This document shows positions 33,467 through 42,892 of a stretch of 64,000 nucleotides of DNA, one piece after another (the stretch's first letter is position 1; each line of letters starts with the position of its first letter). A program made the translations under genes and the position numbers. The notes beneath the pieces were generated by a model. That model was not told where the DNA came from and made no database searches. It worked only from the letters and a program-made list of their open reading frames with translations. The stretch is from Idiomarina seosinensis_A (GTDB taxonomy: Bacteria; Pseudomonadota; Gammaproteobacteria; Enterobacterales; Alteromonadaceae), in contig NZ_CP085211.1 of NCBI RefSeq assembly GCF_044797955.1, forward strand, positions 868,001 through 932,000, read 5' to 3'.

Positions 33467-33787
33467 CTACTGGCTCCAGAGCTTTTCTAACTGATAGAAT
33501 TCGCGAATCTCATCCTGCATTACGTGCAGCACAACATCGCCCAGATCGACCAGCACCCATTCTGACTGTTCTCCGCCCTCGATGCCAATCGGGGCAAAGC
33601 CGCCATGTTTGGCCTCGGTAGCTACATACTCAGCAATACTTCTGACATGGGTTTTCGAAGTTCCTGAACAAATAATCATAAAGTCGACGACATCGGTTTT
33701 GTCATGCACGTCTAATACCTGCATGTCCCGGGCTTTCATATCCTCGGCTTTATCAATAACAAAGTCTCGCAGTTGTTCACCTTGCAA
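33467..33787 (-). CDS. rsfS: Ribosomal silencing factor RsfS
   Basis: RsfS binds ribosomal protein L14 and blocks joining of the ribosomal subunits when nutrients are short. The product has 106 residues (105 in E. coli) beginning MQGEQLRDFVIDKAED. Other typical segments are FMIICSGTSKTHVRSIAEYV and WVLVDLGDVVLHVM. The TTG start follows AGGAG by nine bases. Its stop abuts the rlmH start. nadD lies upstream with an 83-base gap. Confidence 0.97.
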   Translation of the reverse strand: MQGEQLRDFVIDKAEDMKARDMQVLDVHDKTDVVDFMIICSGTSKTHVRSIAEYVATEAKHGGFAPIGIEGGEQSEWVLVDLGDVVLHVMQDEIREFYQLEKLWSQ

Positions 33788-33870
33788 ACTGGGTTTCTCC
33801 TGAAAAGTTGATGATTAATTAGTATCCGCGTCAGTTTAGCAGAAAAGCTCTGCCCAATGGGAGTCAAACT

Positions 33871-34518
33871 TTAATTCTGGCGGTATAGCTGATGGTGCTG
33901 AATGAATCGGGCCACGGTTTTCGGCACCGGAATATCGGTCTTACCGGTGGCAAGCTTTTGTCGTAAGTCGGTAGCAGAAACATCGACCAGCGGCGTTGAG
34001 GCGAGATAAATACAGCCCTGACGTTGCCGGCTTAAAGTCGAGGCGTGTTCAGTCAGCCGCGTCTGAATATAGTCCTGTAAAAATTCTGAGGCCTGGTCAG
34101 GCTGATAACCCGGGCGGCGCAAAACCACCAGGTGGGCAAACTGGGTAAGTTGCTGCCAATGGTACCATTTATCCAGCGACACCAGAGAATCCATACCCAT
34201 GATGAACAGCAGACTGTGCTGTTCAAACTGTTGATAAAAATGTCGCAGGGTATTAACAGTGTAGGAGCGCTGGTCTTGCTGCAATTCATAATCTTCGGCC
34301 TGTAAGCGCGGGTAGGGCTGACAGGCCAGACGCACCATCGCCAGCCGTTGCTCTGCGCTGGCTCCGGGTTGCGGCCGGTGTGGCGGAATGGCATTGGGCA
34401 TTAAATGAAGCTGTTCCATCTGAAGTTCGGTTGTCAGCGCATTGGCGCACTTAAGATGACCGTTGTGAACGGGATCGAAGGTGCCGCCAAAAATGCCGCG
34501 AAGGGGAAAGTTACTCAT
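33871..34518 (-). CDS. nadD: Nicotinate-nucleotide adenylyltransferase
   Basis: NadD adenylates nicotinate mononucleotide in NAD synthesis. The product has 215 residues (213 in E. coli). The nucleotidyltransferase motif GGTFDPVHNGH is at residues 11-21. The C-terminal ISSTxIR-type motif appears as VSATDLRQKL. It follows holA by 10 bases; the holA-nadD-rsfS-rlmH order is conserved in gammaproteobacteria. Confidence 0.97.
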   Translation of the reverse strand: MSNFPLRGIFGGTFDPVHNGHLKCANALTTELQMEQLHLMPNAIPPHRPQPGASAEQRLAMVRLACQPYPRLQAEDYELQQDQRSYTVNTLRHFYQQFEQHSLLFIMGMDSLVSLDKWYHWQQLTQFAHLVVLRRPGYQPDQASEFLQDYIQTRLTEHASTLSRQRQGCIYLASTPLVDVSATDLRQKLATGKTDIPVPKTVARFIQHHQLYRQN

Positions 34519-34528
34519 CCGCCAGGCC

Positions 34529-35599
34529 TTATCCGCTGGCCATTATTGCCAGCTGGTCACTTACTGCATCCAGATGTGGACCACTGCACAATAAGGCTAA
34601 GCAGTGGCTGAACAAAACCTCAGGGTGTTCGCCTGTCTGTTCTTTTAGTGCCAGTTCCAGTCTTGCTACCAGATTCCGGGCCTGAGCCAGAGCCTGCGCG
34701 CTGATAGCCTGAGCTCGCTGCAGGTAAGCTTGCTGTTGAGACTTCCAGATCAGCTGCTGGCGAAATATCGAACTGTTATCGAGTTTTTGCCGGGCAGCTA
34801 CCTGCAATTGGGATAGTGTTTGTACTTCGCGCTGAAAAACCCATAACAACGCGTGCAAATCGGCACCTTCTTCGAACAGCCGATGCAACCGATGACTGGC
34901 CTGCAGTAAATCATTCTGAATAAAACTGTCCTGCAGAGAGAAAGCATCGAAATGGCTGACATCGCGCATGTATTGATTAACGACATCAAGGGTTAAGGGT
35001 TTACCATCACTTAGCAACGCCCACTTTTTTAATTCCTGGTCAAGTAACGACAAGTTGCCTTCAAACCAATGAGCCAACAAATTCAGGGCTTCGGTGTCTA
35101 AATTTAGCCCGTATTGTTGTCCTCGTTGATGGATAAATTGCGGCAAGCGGGCGCGATCCGGCGTTAACGTCCGGATAAGCCAGGCATTTTGACTTAAGCT
35201 TTTAAACCAGCGGCTGTTTTGCTGCTCTTTTTTTAACCGGTCGCCGATAACAACCAGTAACTGCTCTGCGGGAGGGTTGTTAGCGTAGTGCGTCAGAGCT
35301 TCTGAACCTTCACGGCCGGGTTTATTATCGGCCAACTGCAATTCCAGTAAGGTAAACTGACTGAATAGACTCAGTGACTGACCGGCGTGAGTTAATTGTT
35401 GCCAGTCAAATTCACCGTCTTGCAGCCAGCGCTGTTGCTCCAGTGTCTGATCCGGAAAACGTTGCTTTACGTTGTGCCGGATAGTTTTGAGGACATCCTG
35501 ACGTAATAAAAGCTCTTCGCCGAATACCAGTAGCACCGGTGGCAGCGTTGTTTGCTGTTGTAATGCCTGCTCTAACTGTTCGGGATAGAGGGTGCGCAT
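34529..35599 (-). CDS. holA: DNA polymerase III delta subunit
   Basis: HolA is the delta subunit of the clamp loader and opens the beta sliding clamp. The product has 356 residues (343 in E. coli) starting MRTLYPEQLEQAL. Family segments are LLVFGEELLLRQD near residue 23, LLELQLADNKPG, the EGNLSLLDQELKKWALL stretch near residue 185 and the final helical collar domain. The gene starts three bases after lptE ends; it is Gln/Leu-rich like its neighbours. Confidence 0.95.
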   Translation of the reverse strand: MRTLYPEQLEQALQQQTTLPPVLLVFGEELLLRQDVLKTIRHNVKQRFPDQTLEQQRWLQDGEFDWQQLTHAGQSLSLFSQFTLLELQLADNKPGREGSEALTHYANNPPAEQLLVVIGDRLKKEQQNSRWFKSLSQNAWLIRTLTPDRARLPQFIHQRGQQYGLNLDTEALNLLAHWFEGNLSLLDQELKKWALLSDGKPLTLDVVNQYMRDVSHFDAFSLQDSFIQNDLLQASHRLHRLFEEGADLHALLWVFQREVQTLSQLQVAARQKLDNSSIFRQQLIWKSQQQAYLQRAQAISAQALAQARNLVARLELALKEQTGEHPEVLFSHCLALLCSGPHLDAVSDQLAIMASG

Positions 35600-35602
35600 G
35601 GG

Positions 35603-36094
35603 TTAATTCGAGAATTCGCTGATAATTTGCCGAACCATGCGCCGGGCGGCATCGTCCCGCATTTCGGCCAGTAACATTTCGCGCTCGCGTGTTTTCGCCA
35701 GAGCAAAGTTGGGGTCATCCTGATAATCACGGGCCACTTCCACGGTGTCCTGATAAACCAGAGTTCCGCGGCGGGTGATTTGGTAGTTAACCCGGTAAAG
35801 CAATTCGTACTCAGCAACCTGGCCGCTTTCAAAGAGTGATAATGTGCGCCGTTCCAGTTTATCCGACAACACCCGCAGCCGGGCGGCGTCTTCATCGGTT
35901 CCGGTTAGCTGAATACCCGCGGTTAGCAGGCGTTGCTGGAGGCTATCCTCCAGCTCCTGTGAATTAACCGACTCAATACGCATTTGCTGCACTGTTTGCG
36001 GCAACTGATAATTATCGCGCAGCTGAAAACTACAGGCAGTAAGCCCAAGCAGACAGAGGCTGCCGGCGAACAGCTGAACAGAGCGGCGCAACAT
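35603..36094 (-). CDS. lptE: LPS-assembly lipoprotein LptE
   Basis: LptE (RlpB) plugs the LptD barrel in the outer membrane and helps place lipopolysaccharide on the cell surface. The product has 163 residues (193 in E. coli, so somewhat short). The signal peptide ends in the lipobox LTAC with Cys21, and is followed by SFQLRDNYQLPQTVQQM, typical of the family. It lies between leuS and holA with three-base gaps on both sides, as in E. coli. Confidence 0.93.
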   Translation of the reverse strand: MLRRSVQLFAGSLCLLGLTACSFQLRDNYQLPQTVQQMRIESVNSQELEDSLQQRLLTAGIQLTGTDEDAARLRVLSDKLERRTLSLFESGQVAEYELLYRVNYQITRRGTLVYQDTVEVARDYQDDPNFALAKTREREMLLAEMRDDAARRMVRQIISEFSN

Positions 36095-36097
36095 AAC

Positions 36098-38674
36098 TTA
36101 GCTCACCACGATATTAAAAATTTTGCCGGGCACGTAGATTTTCTTACGCAGGGTTTTGTCGTCAGTATATTTGCGCACGGCACTGTGGTTCAGTGCCTGT
36201 TGCTCGACTTCTTCTGCACTGGCATCTGCAGCAACGGTTAACTTAGCGCGGACCTTACCATTGACCTGTACTACGATCAGTTTTTCATTTTCAATTAATG
36301 CGCTGTCGTCAATTGTTGGCCACTCGGCAAAGCTAAGGGGCTGCTGATGTCCCAGCTCCTGCCATAGCTGCTCACAAATGTGGGGGGTAATCGGTGCCAG
36401 CATTTTTATCATTGCAGTAATGGCTTCGCCGATAACCTGGCGGTCAGCGTCTGTTTCCAGTGGCGCTTTTTGCAGGTGGTTAAGTAACTCCATTATGGCC
36501 GCTATTGCCGTGTTAAAGTGCTGGCGACGGCCCATATCATCCGATACTTTAGCGATGGTTTTGTGCAGTTCGCGACGTAAGTCTTTGTGTTGCTTATCCA
36601 GCTGTCCGGCCTCGCTATAGCCACCGGCCTGGATAAACTCAAAGCACAGTTTCCAGACCCGCCGCAAAAAGCGGTGAGAGCCTTCAACAGCCGAGTCTGA
36701 CCACTCCAGGGTCATTTCCGGCGGAGCGGCAAACATCATGAATAAACGAACGGTATCGGCACCATAGCGCTCAACCATGGTTTGCGGATCGATACCGTTA
36801 TTTTTCGATTTCGACATTTTGCTCATACCGGCAATAGTCACCGGTTGGCCGTCTTTTTGATGCTGCGCGGCAACGACTGCGCCTTTATCATCCCGCTCTA
36901 GTTCAACATCCAGGGGGGATATCCATTGCTTGCCGCCTTTTTCGTCTTCACGATAGTAACTGTCTGCCAATACCATGCCCTGACAAAGCAGGCGCTTAAA
37001 TGGTTCGTCAGAATCTACTAACCCGGCGTCACGTAATAGCTTATGGAAAAAACGTGAATACAGCAGGTGTAAGATAGCGTGCTCAATTCCGCCGATATAC
37101 TGGTCAACGGGCAGCCAGTAGTTAGCCTTTTCCGGTTCCAGCATGGCATCCTGGCTTTGCGCATTGCAGTAACGGGCATAATACCAGGAGGACTCCATGA
37201 ACGTATCAAAGGTATCCGTCTCATGTTCTGCCGGCTGGCCGTTGTAAGTTGTTTTGCGCCACTGAGGATCCGATTTTATTGGGGAGTTAACGCCATCCAT
37301 AACAACATCTTCGGGCAAGGTCACAGGTAAGTCCTGTTCAGGCACCGGCACTGACTCGCCATTTTCCAGATTCAGCATTGGAATTGGAGTGCCCCAGTAA
37401 CGCTGGCGCGAAACGCCCCAGTCGCGTAAACGATAATTGACCGTGCGTTTGCCAATGCCGCGTTGCTCGATGACCTCGGCGATTGCATCAAAGGCTTGTT
37501 GTGAACTCATGCCATCATAGTCGGCGGAGTTAATCACAGTGCCTTTTTCGGTAATGGCTGCTGTTTTAACGTCGCCTTCACCGGAAAAGGGTTCAATAAC
37601 GGCTGTGATCGGCAGCTGGTATTTACTGGCAAACTCCCAGTCGCGCTGATCGTGGCCCGGAACTGCCATGACGGCGCCGGAGCCGTAATCCATTAAAACA
37701 AAGTTAGCAACCCAAATAGGAATGCGTTTACCGGTCAGCGGATGAACAGCTTCTAAACCGGTGTCCATTCCCAGCTTATCCATGGTCGCCAGATCAGCTT
37801 CGGCTACCTTGCTGTTTTTACATTGTTCAATAAAAGCGGCCAGTTCGGGGTTGTTACGGGCCGCTTCAATGGCCAGCGGGTGTTGCGCAGCCAGCCCCAT
37901 ATAAGTGACGCCAAACAGGGTATCAGGCCGTGTCGTGTAAACACTTAGGGTGTCATCGTGATCAGCCACGTCAAATTCAATCTGCAGCCCTTCAGAGCGA
38001 CCTATCCAATTACGCTGCATGGCTTTAACCTGCTCGGGCCAACCGTCAAGTTGTTCTAAGTCCTGCAGCAGTTCATCAGCGTAGGCGGTGATCTTGATAA
38101 ACCACTGCGGGATTTCTTTTTGTTCTACTTTGGCGCCGCTGCGCCAACCGCGGCCATCGATAACCTGCTCATTGGCTAATACGGTTTGATCGACCGGATC
38201 CCAGTTGACGGTGGCGTTTTTCTTGTAAACCAGACCCTTTTCGTACAGCTTGGTAAAAAACCATTGTTCCCAGCGGTAGTAATCCGGCGAGCAGGTGGCG
38301 ATTTCGCGGCTCCAGTCATAGCCAAAGCCCAGGCTTTTGAGCTGCTCGCGCATATAATCGATGTTTTCGTATGTCCACTTCGCCGGTGCCGTCTGGTGCT
38401 GGATTGCGGCGTTTTCTGCCGGTAGTCCAAAGGCGTCCCAGCCCATCGGTTGCAACACGTTTTTACCCTGCATGCGGTGATAGCGCGAAACTACATCACC
38501 GAGGGTGTAATTTCGGACGTGACCCATATGCAATTTGCCACTGGGATAAGGGAACATCGACAGGCAGTAAAATTTTTCTTTGTCGGGCTGTTCAGTGACT
38601 TCAAAGACACGCTGGTCATGCCATTGTTGCTGAATGGCGGTTTCAATCGCAGAGGGATCGTATTGTTGTTGCAT
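36098..38674 (-). CDS. leuS: Leucyl-tRNA synthetase
   Basis: LeuS charges leucine tRNAs; three of its substrates are encoded in this window. The product has 858 residues (860 in E. coli). The class I motifs are HMGH at 49-52 and KMSKS at 619-623. The CP1 editing domain lies between (about 220-420, with the TTRPDTLFG segment). The C-terminal anticodon and LSD regions are complete. It is followed by lptE after three bases. Confidence 0.98.
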   Translation of the reverse strand: MQQQYDPSAIETAIQQQWHDQRVFEVTEQPDKEKFYCLSMFPYPSGKLHMGHVRNYTLGDVVSRYHRMQGKNVLQPMGWDAFGLPAENAAIQHQTAPAKWTYENIDYMREQLKSLGFGYDWSREIATCSPDYYRWEQWFFTKLYEKGLVYKKNATVNWDPVDQTVLANEQVIDGRGWRSGAKVEQKEIPQWFIKITAYADELLQDLEQLDGWPEQVKAMQRNWIGRSEGLQIEFDVADHDDTLSVYTTRPDTLFGVTYMGLAAQHPLAIEAARNNPELAAFIEQCKNSKVAEADLATMDKLGMDTGLEAVHPLTGKRIPIWVANFVLMDYGSGAVMAVPGHDQRDWEFASKYQLPITAVIEPFSGEGDVKTAAITEKGTVINSADYDGMSSQQAFDAIAEVIEQRGIGKRTVNYRLRDWGVSRQRYWGTPIPMLNLENGESVPVPEQDLPVTLPEDVVMDGVNSPIKSDPQWRKTTYNGQPAEHETDTFDTFMESSWYYARYCNAQSQDAMLEPEKANYWLPVDQYIGGIEHAILHLLYSRFFHKLLRDAGLVDSDEPFKRLLCQGMVLADSYYREDEKGGKQWISPLDVELERDDKGAVVAAQHQKDGQPVTIAGMSKMSKSKNNGIDPQTMVERYGADTVRLFMMFAAPPEMTLEWSDSAVEGSHRFLRRVWKLCFEFIQAGGYSEAGQLDKQHKDLRRELHKTIAKVSDDMGRRQHFNTAIAAIMELLNHLQKAPLETDADRQVIGEAITAMIKMLAPITPHICEQLWQELGHQQPLSFAEWPTIDDSALIENEKLIVVQVNGKVRAKLTVAADASAEEVEQQALNHSAVRKYTDDKTLRKKIYVPGKIFNIVVS

Positions 38675-38718
38675 AATTTCTGTTACATCCGGTTCGCAGA
38701 AGTGGAGTGACGGTTAAT

Positions 38719-38916
38719 TTAACTAATGGCGTACCACATAAGCAGCACAACGACGAGACCCGCTACGCCAAAAAAGACGCTTTCAAAGCGCTGCCGCTGA
38801 ACGGCTTCTTTTTCTGTTGCTGTCGTGCTTGAAAAAAGCATTAAAAAGCTGCTGAGACCTAAGCCGCCGGCAGCGACAAGTACCGCAAACAATAAGGCAT
38901 CAAAAATGTTTTCCAT
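38719..38916 (-). CDS. Small two-helix membrane protein of unknown function
   Basis: The product has 65 residues: a hydrophobic helix (about 6-28, LLFAVLVAAGGLGLSSFLML), a charged stretch (TEKEAVQRQRFE) and a second helix (about 47-64, VFFGVAGLVVVLLMWY). The ATG has CAGGAAAA nine bases upstream, which supports real translation. It lies in a conserved operon between lnt and leuS, at a place where E. coli has an unrelated gene (ybeL). I do not recognise a family. Orientation and partners are unknown. Confidence 0.7.
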   Translation of the reverse strand: MENIFDALLFAVLVAAGGLGLSSFLMLFSSTTATEKEAVQRQRFESVFFGVAGLVVVLLMWYAIS

Positions 38917-38948
38917 GGCGTATTTTCCTGTAAATGTAAAAACCGTGT

Positions 38949-40517
38949 TTATTGTACTGATTTTTGTTGCAGCTGACCACGTCTGTTAGCCAGCCGTCGC
39001 AGTAATGGTAGCAACCCCAGCAGAGCAGTGGCGATTGCCGGCCATTGTCCTGCCTGGGCAAATAAGGTCGAGCCCCGCACATTGGCAACCTCGGCCGAGA
39101 CCGTTGTTGCTGTAAACTGGGGCGCTATGGCAATAATGCTGCCGTGTTCATCAGTCACCGCGGATACCCCGTTATTGGTGGCTCGGAGCACTGGCCGGCC
39201 GAGTTCCCGGGCGCGCATTTGCGCAATTTGCATATGCTGCCAGGGGCCGTGGGAATCGCCAAACCAGGTGTCATTACTAACGGTTAAGATAAAGTCAGTG
39301 TCGGCTGTGGTGTTATCCCGTACTTGGCCGCTGAATGCGATTTCGTAACAAATTGCAGTGCTTAACCGCTGCCCCTTCGCCTGCAGATTAGCCTGTTGGT
39401 AGGCCCCCCGGTTAAAGGATGACATCGGCAGGTTAAACAACGGTGCCAGAGGCCTCAGCAGCTCTTCAAACGGTACAAACTCACCAATCGGCAGTAACTG
39501 ATGCTTTTGGTAACGGTTATCATGGCCGTAACGATAAGCGGGCATAAAATCATCATTTGCCGTTTGCTGGCCAAGCACAATGACGGAATTATAGAATTCG
39601 TCCTGTTGTTGATCGTAGTCAATAATGCCCGTCACCACAGCCGCATTATTGATGCTGGCGGCCTGATCAATATTGTGCAGAATGTCGTCCGCGTAAGGTT
39701 CTAAAGCCGTAATTGCAGATTCAGGCCAGATTATAATATCGTGCTGATAATTGGGCCGGGTCAGATCCAGATAACGAAGGATATTAGGCCATTGTTGGTC
39801 TGACTGCCATTTCAGTGACTGCTGAACATTGCCCTGCACCAGCAACACGGATGTGGTTTCGCCGCTGCGTTGCAGCGGCTGTAAACCTGGAGCCAGCCAG
39901 GCCAGGCTGATAATAATGACTAGCAGCAGAGCATTTTGTGGGCGCCGATAGCGCAGTCCGGTGACGATTGCCAAAGCAATGAACCAGAGCACAACGGTAA
40001 TACCGTATTGGCCGACAGACGAGGCTAAGCCGCCTAACAGAGTTTCAGTTTGGGTATACCCGAGCCCGAGCCAGGGGAAGCCGCTGAACAGCCAGCCACG
40101 CAAAGCTTCAGTCGTCAGCCAGATAAGCGGCAGGCTAAAACGCCAGAGTTCAGAGCGCTGACAGAGCCAGCGCCAGAGCGCCAGGGCCAGTGCCGGAAAG
40201 CAGGATAAGTAAGCCACCAATAACAGCATAACAGCGACATTAGCGACAGCCGGCATGCCGCCATACTGATCAATACTGACATAAATCCAGCTAAGACCGA
40301 CCCCGAACCAGCCTAAAGCAAAACTAAAGCCGGCGGCAAATGCCTGTTTAACGCCAAGGTTCCAGCTAATGGCCAGCAGCAGTGGTAAAATGACAAAAGG
40401 CAGCAGGGTCAGCTCAAAAGGCGCATAAGCAAAGCATAAACAACCGCCCAGCACCAGTAACAACAGCTGGCGCAGCCAGCTGCGCTGCTGCAGTTGGTGC
40501 TTAACCGCTGTGATCAC
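38949..40517 (-). CDS. lnt: Apolipoprotein N-acyltransferase
   Basis: Lnt adds the third acyl chain to lipoproteins in the inner membrane, needed for Lol export; RlpA, NlpI, LptE and LolB in this window are likely substrates. The product has 522 residues (512 in E. coli). Six to seven membrane segments precede a nitrilase-like periplasmic domain. The triad is Glu266 (WPESAITALEPY), Lys338 (YQKHQLLPIGEFVP) and Cys390 (STAICYEIAFSG). The GTG start overlaps the corC stop by four bases (GTGA). Confidence 0.97.
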   Translation of the reverse strand: MITAVKHQLQQRSWLRQLLLLVLGGCLCFAYAPFELTLLPFVILPLLLAISWNLGVKQAFAAGFSFALGWFGVGLSWIYVSIDQYGGMPAVANVAVMLLLVAYLSCFPALALALWRWLCQRSELWRFSLPLIWLTTEALRGWLFSGFPWLGLGYTQTETLLGGLASSVGQYGITVVLWFIALAIVTGLRYRRPQNALLLVIIISLAWLAPGLQPLQRSGETTSVLLVQGNVQQSLKWQSDQQWPNILRYLDLTRPNYQHDIIIWPESAITALEPYADDILHNIDQAASINNAAVVTGIIDYDQQQDEFYNSVIVLGQQTANDDFMPAYRYGHDNRYQKHQLLPIGEFVPFEELLRPLAPLFNLPMSSFNRGAYQQANLQAKGQRLSTAICYEIAFSGQVRDNTTADTDFILTVSNDTWFGDSHGPWQHMQIAQMRARELGRPVLRATNNGVSAVTDEHGSIIAIAPQFTATTVSAEVANVRGSTLFAQAGQWPAIATALLGLLPLLRRLANRRGQLQQKSVQ

Positions 40518-41398
40518 TCAGTGGTTTCTCCAGCGGCTGAGCCGGGTTCCGGTGGGGTCACCTGAACTTGCTGTATGCGACGTTTATCAGCGGCGCTTAT
40601 CTTAAAAACAAAGCCTGCTAAAGTTACTTCTTCGCCCTGTTGGGGTAAGTGGCCAAAACCATGCGCCACCAGGCCGCCGATGGTGTCGTTTTCCTCGTCA
40701 CTAAAGTCGCTGTTAAAATAGTCATTAAAGTCATCAATCGGGGTCAGCGCTTTGACAGAAAAGCGGCGCGAACTCAGGCGCTTGATATTGCTTTTTTCGT
40801 CTTCGTTGTGGTCGGTTTCGTCTTCAATTTCACCGACAATCTCTTCCAGAATATCTTCGATGGTGACCAGCCCCGATACACCCCCGTATTCATCAACAAC
40901 AATTGCCATGTGATAACGGTTGGAACGAAATTCTTTCAGTAGCACGTCCACGCGCTTGCTCTCCGGCACTATAACGGCAGGCCGCATAACATTGGCAAGC
41001 GAAAAGGTTTTCTGTGCGGGATCAAAACCAAAACTGAGTAAGTCTTTAGCCAGTAAAATACCTTCGACGTGGTCTTTATTATCGGTTACCACGGGATAAC
41101 GGCTGTGCTGTGATTCGATAACGATGGGCAGAAAATCTTCAACTTGTTGGTTGATGTCAATCGTTACCATCTGCGAGCGCGGTATCATGATGTCACGAAC
41201 CTTTAATTCAGCAACATCAAGCACTCCTTCAATCATTTCTTTAGTATCGTTATCGATCAGGTCGCGTTCTTCCGCGTCCTGAATTAAATCGACAAGTTCT
41301 TCTCTGCTTTGCGGCTCTCCTGTAAATACTTGCAGCAGGCGTGCTGCCCAGGACTTATTAGAAGAGCCGTTGGCTGAGTGGGGGTTGTCGTCGCTCAT
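40514..41398 (-). CDS. corC: CBS-domain protein CorC
   Basis: CorC (YbeX) was linked to magnesium and cobalt efflux in enterobacteria and is now also tied to ribosome metabolism. The product has 294 residues (292 in E. coli). Two CBS domains (about 70-195, with KVRDIMIPRSQM and NRYHMAIVVDEYGGVSGLVT) are followed by a CorC/HlyC transporter-associated domain (about 210-290). It overlaps ybeY upstream by one base and lnt downstream by four. Confidence 0.96.
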   Translation of the reverse strand: MSDDNPHSANGSSNKSWAARLLQVFTGEPQSREELVDLIQDAEERDLIDNDTKEMIEGVLDVAELKVRDIMIPRSQMVTIDINQQVEDFLPIVIESQHSRYPVVTDNKDHVEGILLAKDLLSFGFDPAQKTFSLANVMRPAVIVPESKRVDVLLKEFRSNRYHMAIVVDEYGGVSGLVTIEDILEEIVGEIEDETDHNEDEKSNIKRLSSRRFSVKALTPIDDFNDYFNSDFSDEENDTIGGLVAHGFGHLPQQGEEVTLAGFVFKISAADKRRIQQVQVTPPEPGSAAGETTE

Positions 41399-41889
41399 TA
41401 AGCGTTATGCTCCGTATTAGTTGAAAGCTGGTAAGGGTCGGCTATGTTCAGTTCGGCCAATAGTTCTCGTTCAAGCTGCTCCATTGCCTCGGCATCTTCG
41501 TCTTCAATGTGATCATAGCCTAATAAATGCAGCGTACCGTGGATGACCATATGCGTCCAGTGGTCGTTAACGGCTTTATGTTGCTGATGTGCCTGCTCGG
41601 TAACCACTTCGGCACAGATGACCAGATCGCCCAACAAAGGCACGGGTAATTCTACCGGAGCCTGGAACGGAAAGGATAAGACATTGGTCGCATAGTCACG
41701 GTCACGGTAGGCTTTATTTAATTGCCGGCCTTCTTCTTTATCGACAACCCGCACAGTCAGCTCGGCGTCACTTTGCTCGGGCCGCACGGCGGCCAGAGCT
41801 TTACTTACCCAGAGTTCTACCTGGTCGGCGCTGGGTAAGCAATTATCGGGGTCGGCAACCGTTACCTGATAATCCAGTTCAACGTTCAT
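41398..41889 (-). CDS. ybeY: Endoribonuclease YbeY
   Basis: YbeY is a single-strand endoribonuclease for 16S rRNA 3' end maturation and ribosome quality control. The metal site HGTLHLLGYDH gives the three conserved His; TNVLSFPF and LLGDLVIC are also family marks. ATG at 41889 gives 163 residues (155 in E. coli); a TTG six codons upstream (41907) is possible, since neither start has a strong ribosome-binding site. The start lies within the end of ybeZ and the stop overlaps corC (TAATG), so the three genes are coupled. Confidence 0.95.
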   Translation of the reverse strand: MNVELDYQVTVADPDNCLPSADQVELWVSKALAAVRPEQSDAELTVRVVDKEEGRQLNKAYRDRDYATNVLSFPFQAPVELPVPLLGDLVICAEVVTEQAHQQHKAVNDHWTHMVIHGTLHLLGYDHIEDEDAEAMEQLERELLAELNIADPYQLSTNTEHNA

Positions 41890-42877
41890 GGGGGCTCTGA
41901 CTGTCAAAATCTTCGTAGGCCTGGACGATGCGCTGCACTACCGGATGACGCACGACGTCTCCGGCCTGAAAGAAAGTAAAACTGATGTCATCAACCTGGC
42001 TTAAAACCTCAATCGCATGACGTAACCCGGAGCGTTGGCCGCGGGGCAAGTCAATTTGCGTAATGTCACCGGTAATCACTGCCCGCGAGTTAAAACCGAT
42101 ACGGGTCAGGAACATTTTCATCTGCTCCATGGTAGTGTTTTGACTTTCATCCAGAATAATAAAGGCATCGTTTAGCGTTCTGCCGCGCATATAGGCCAGC
42201 GGTGCCACTTCAATAACGTTACGCTCGATCAGCTTTTCAACCTTTTCGAAGCCCAGCATTTCAAATAACGCATCGTATAAGGGGCGTAAATAGGGGTCGA
42301 CTTTTTGTGCCAGGTCACCGGGCAAAAAGCCAAGTTTTTCGCCTGCTTCGACGGCGGGCCGGGTTAACAGGATGCGGCGCACTTCCTGGCGCTCGAGAGC
42401 ATCAACCGCACAGGCCACCGCCAAATAGGTTTTGCCGGTACCTGCCGGGCCAATACCAAAATTGACATCGTGACCCAGAATGGCGCGGACATAGCCGGCC
42501 TGACTGTGATTGCGCGGCTTAATAAGACCCCGCTTAGTTTTAATGTGGGTCATTTTTTCAGCCGCAGGATCACCGTTGTCCTGTTCTAAAACCTTAGCCT
42601 GCTGAATGGCTAAATGCACTTGCTGTGGCTCAATCGTGGCTTGCTCGCCTTTAACCGTTGCGGTTTCCACATATAAGTCACGTAAAATATCCTGCACCGC
42701 CGTTACGGTATGCTGGTGACCAATTAAGCGAAACTGGTGGCCCCGGTGAGTAATCTCGACGCCTAACCGACGCTCGATGTGCTTCAGGTTCTCGTCAAAG
42801 GGACCGCATAAATCGGAGAGCCGACGTGAATCAGTCGGCTCTAAAGTGAATTCAATGGTTTCAGTATGTTGGCTCAA
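41879..42877 (-). CDS. ybeZ: PhoH-like ATPase YbeZ
   Basis: YbeZ is a PhoH-family ATPase that partners with YbeY in ribosome-related RNA work. The product has 332 residues (346 in E. coli). An N-terminal region of about 120 residues precedes the PhoH domain, with Walker A GPAGTGKTYLA and Walker B FIILDESQN. The start is TTG with GAGG about six bases upstream. It follows miaB by 15 bases and overlaps ybeY. Confidence 0.96.
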   Translation of the reverse strand: MSQHTETIEFTLEPTDSRRLSDLCGPFDENLKHIERRLGVEITHRGHQFRLIGHQHTVTAVQDILRDLYVETATVKGEQATIEPQQVHLAIQQAKVLEQDNGDPAAEKMTHIKTKRGLIKPRNHSQAGYVRAILGHDVNFGIGPAGTGKTYLAVACAVDALERQEVRRILLTRPAVEAGEKLGFLPGDLAQKVDPYLRPLYDALFEMLGFEKVEKLIERNVIEVAPLAYMRGRTLNDAFIILDESQNTTMEQMKMFLTRIGFNSRAVITGDITQIDLPRGQRSGLRHAIEVLSQVDDISFTFFQAGDVVRHPVVQRIVQAYEDFDSQSPHER

Positions 42878-42892
42878 TCCAATCCTCGTCTA

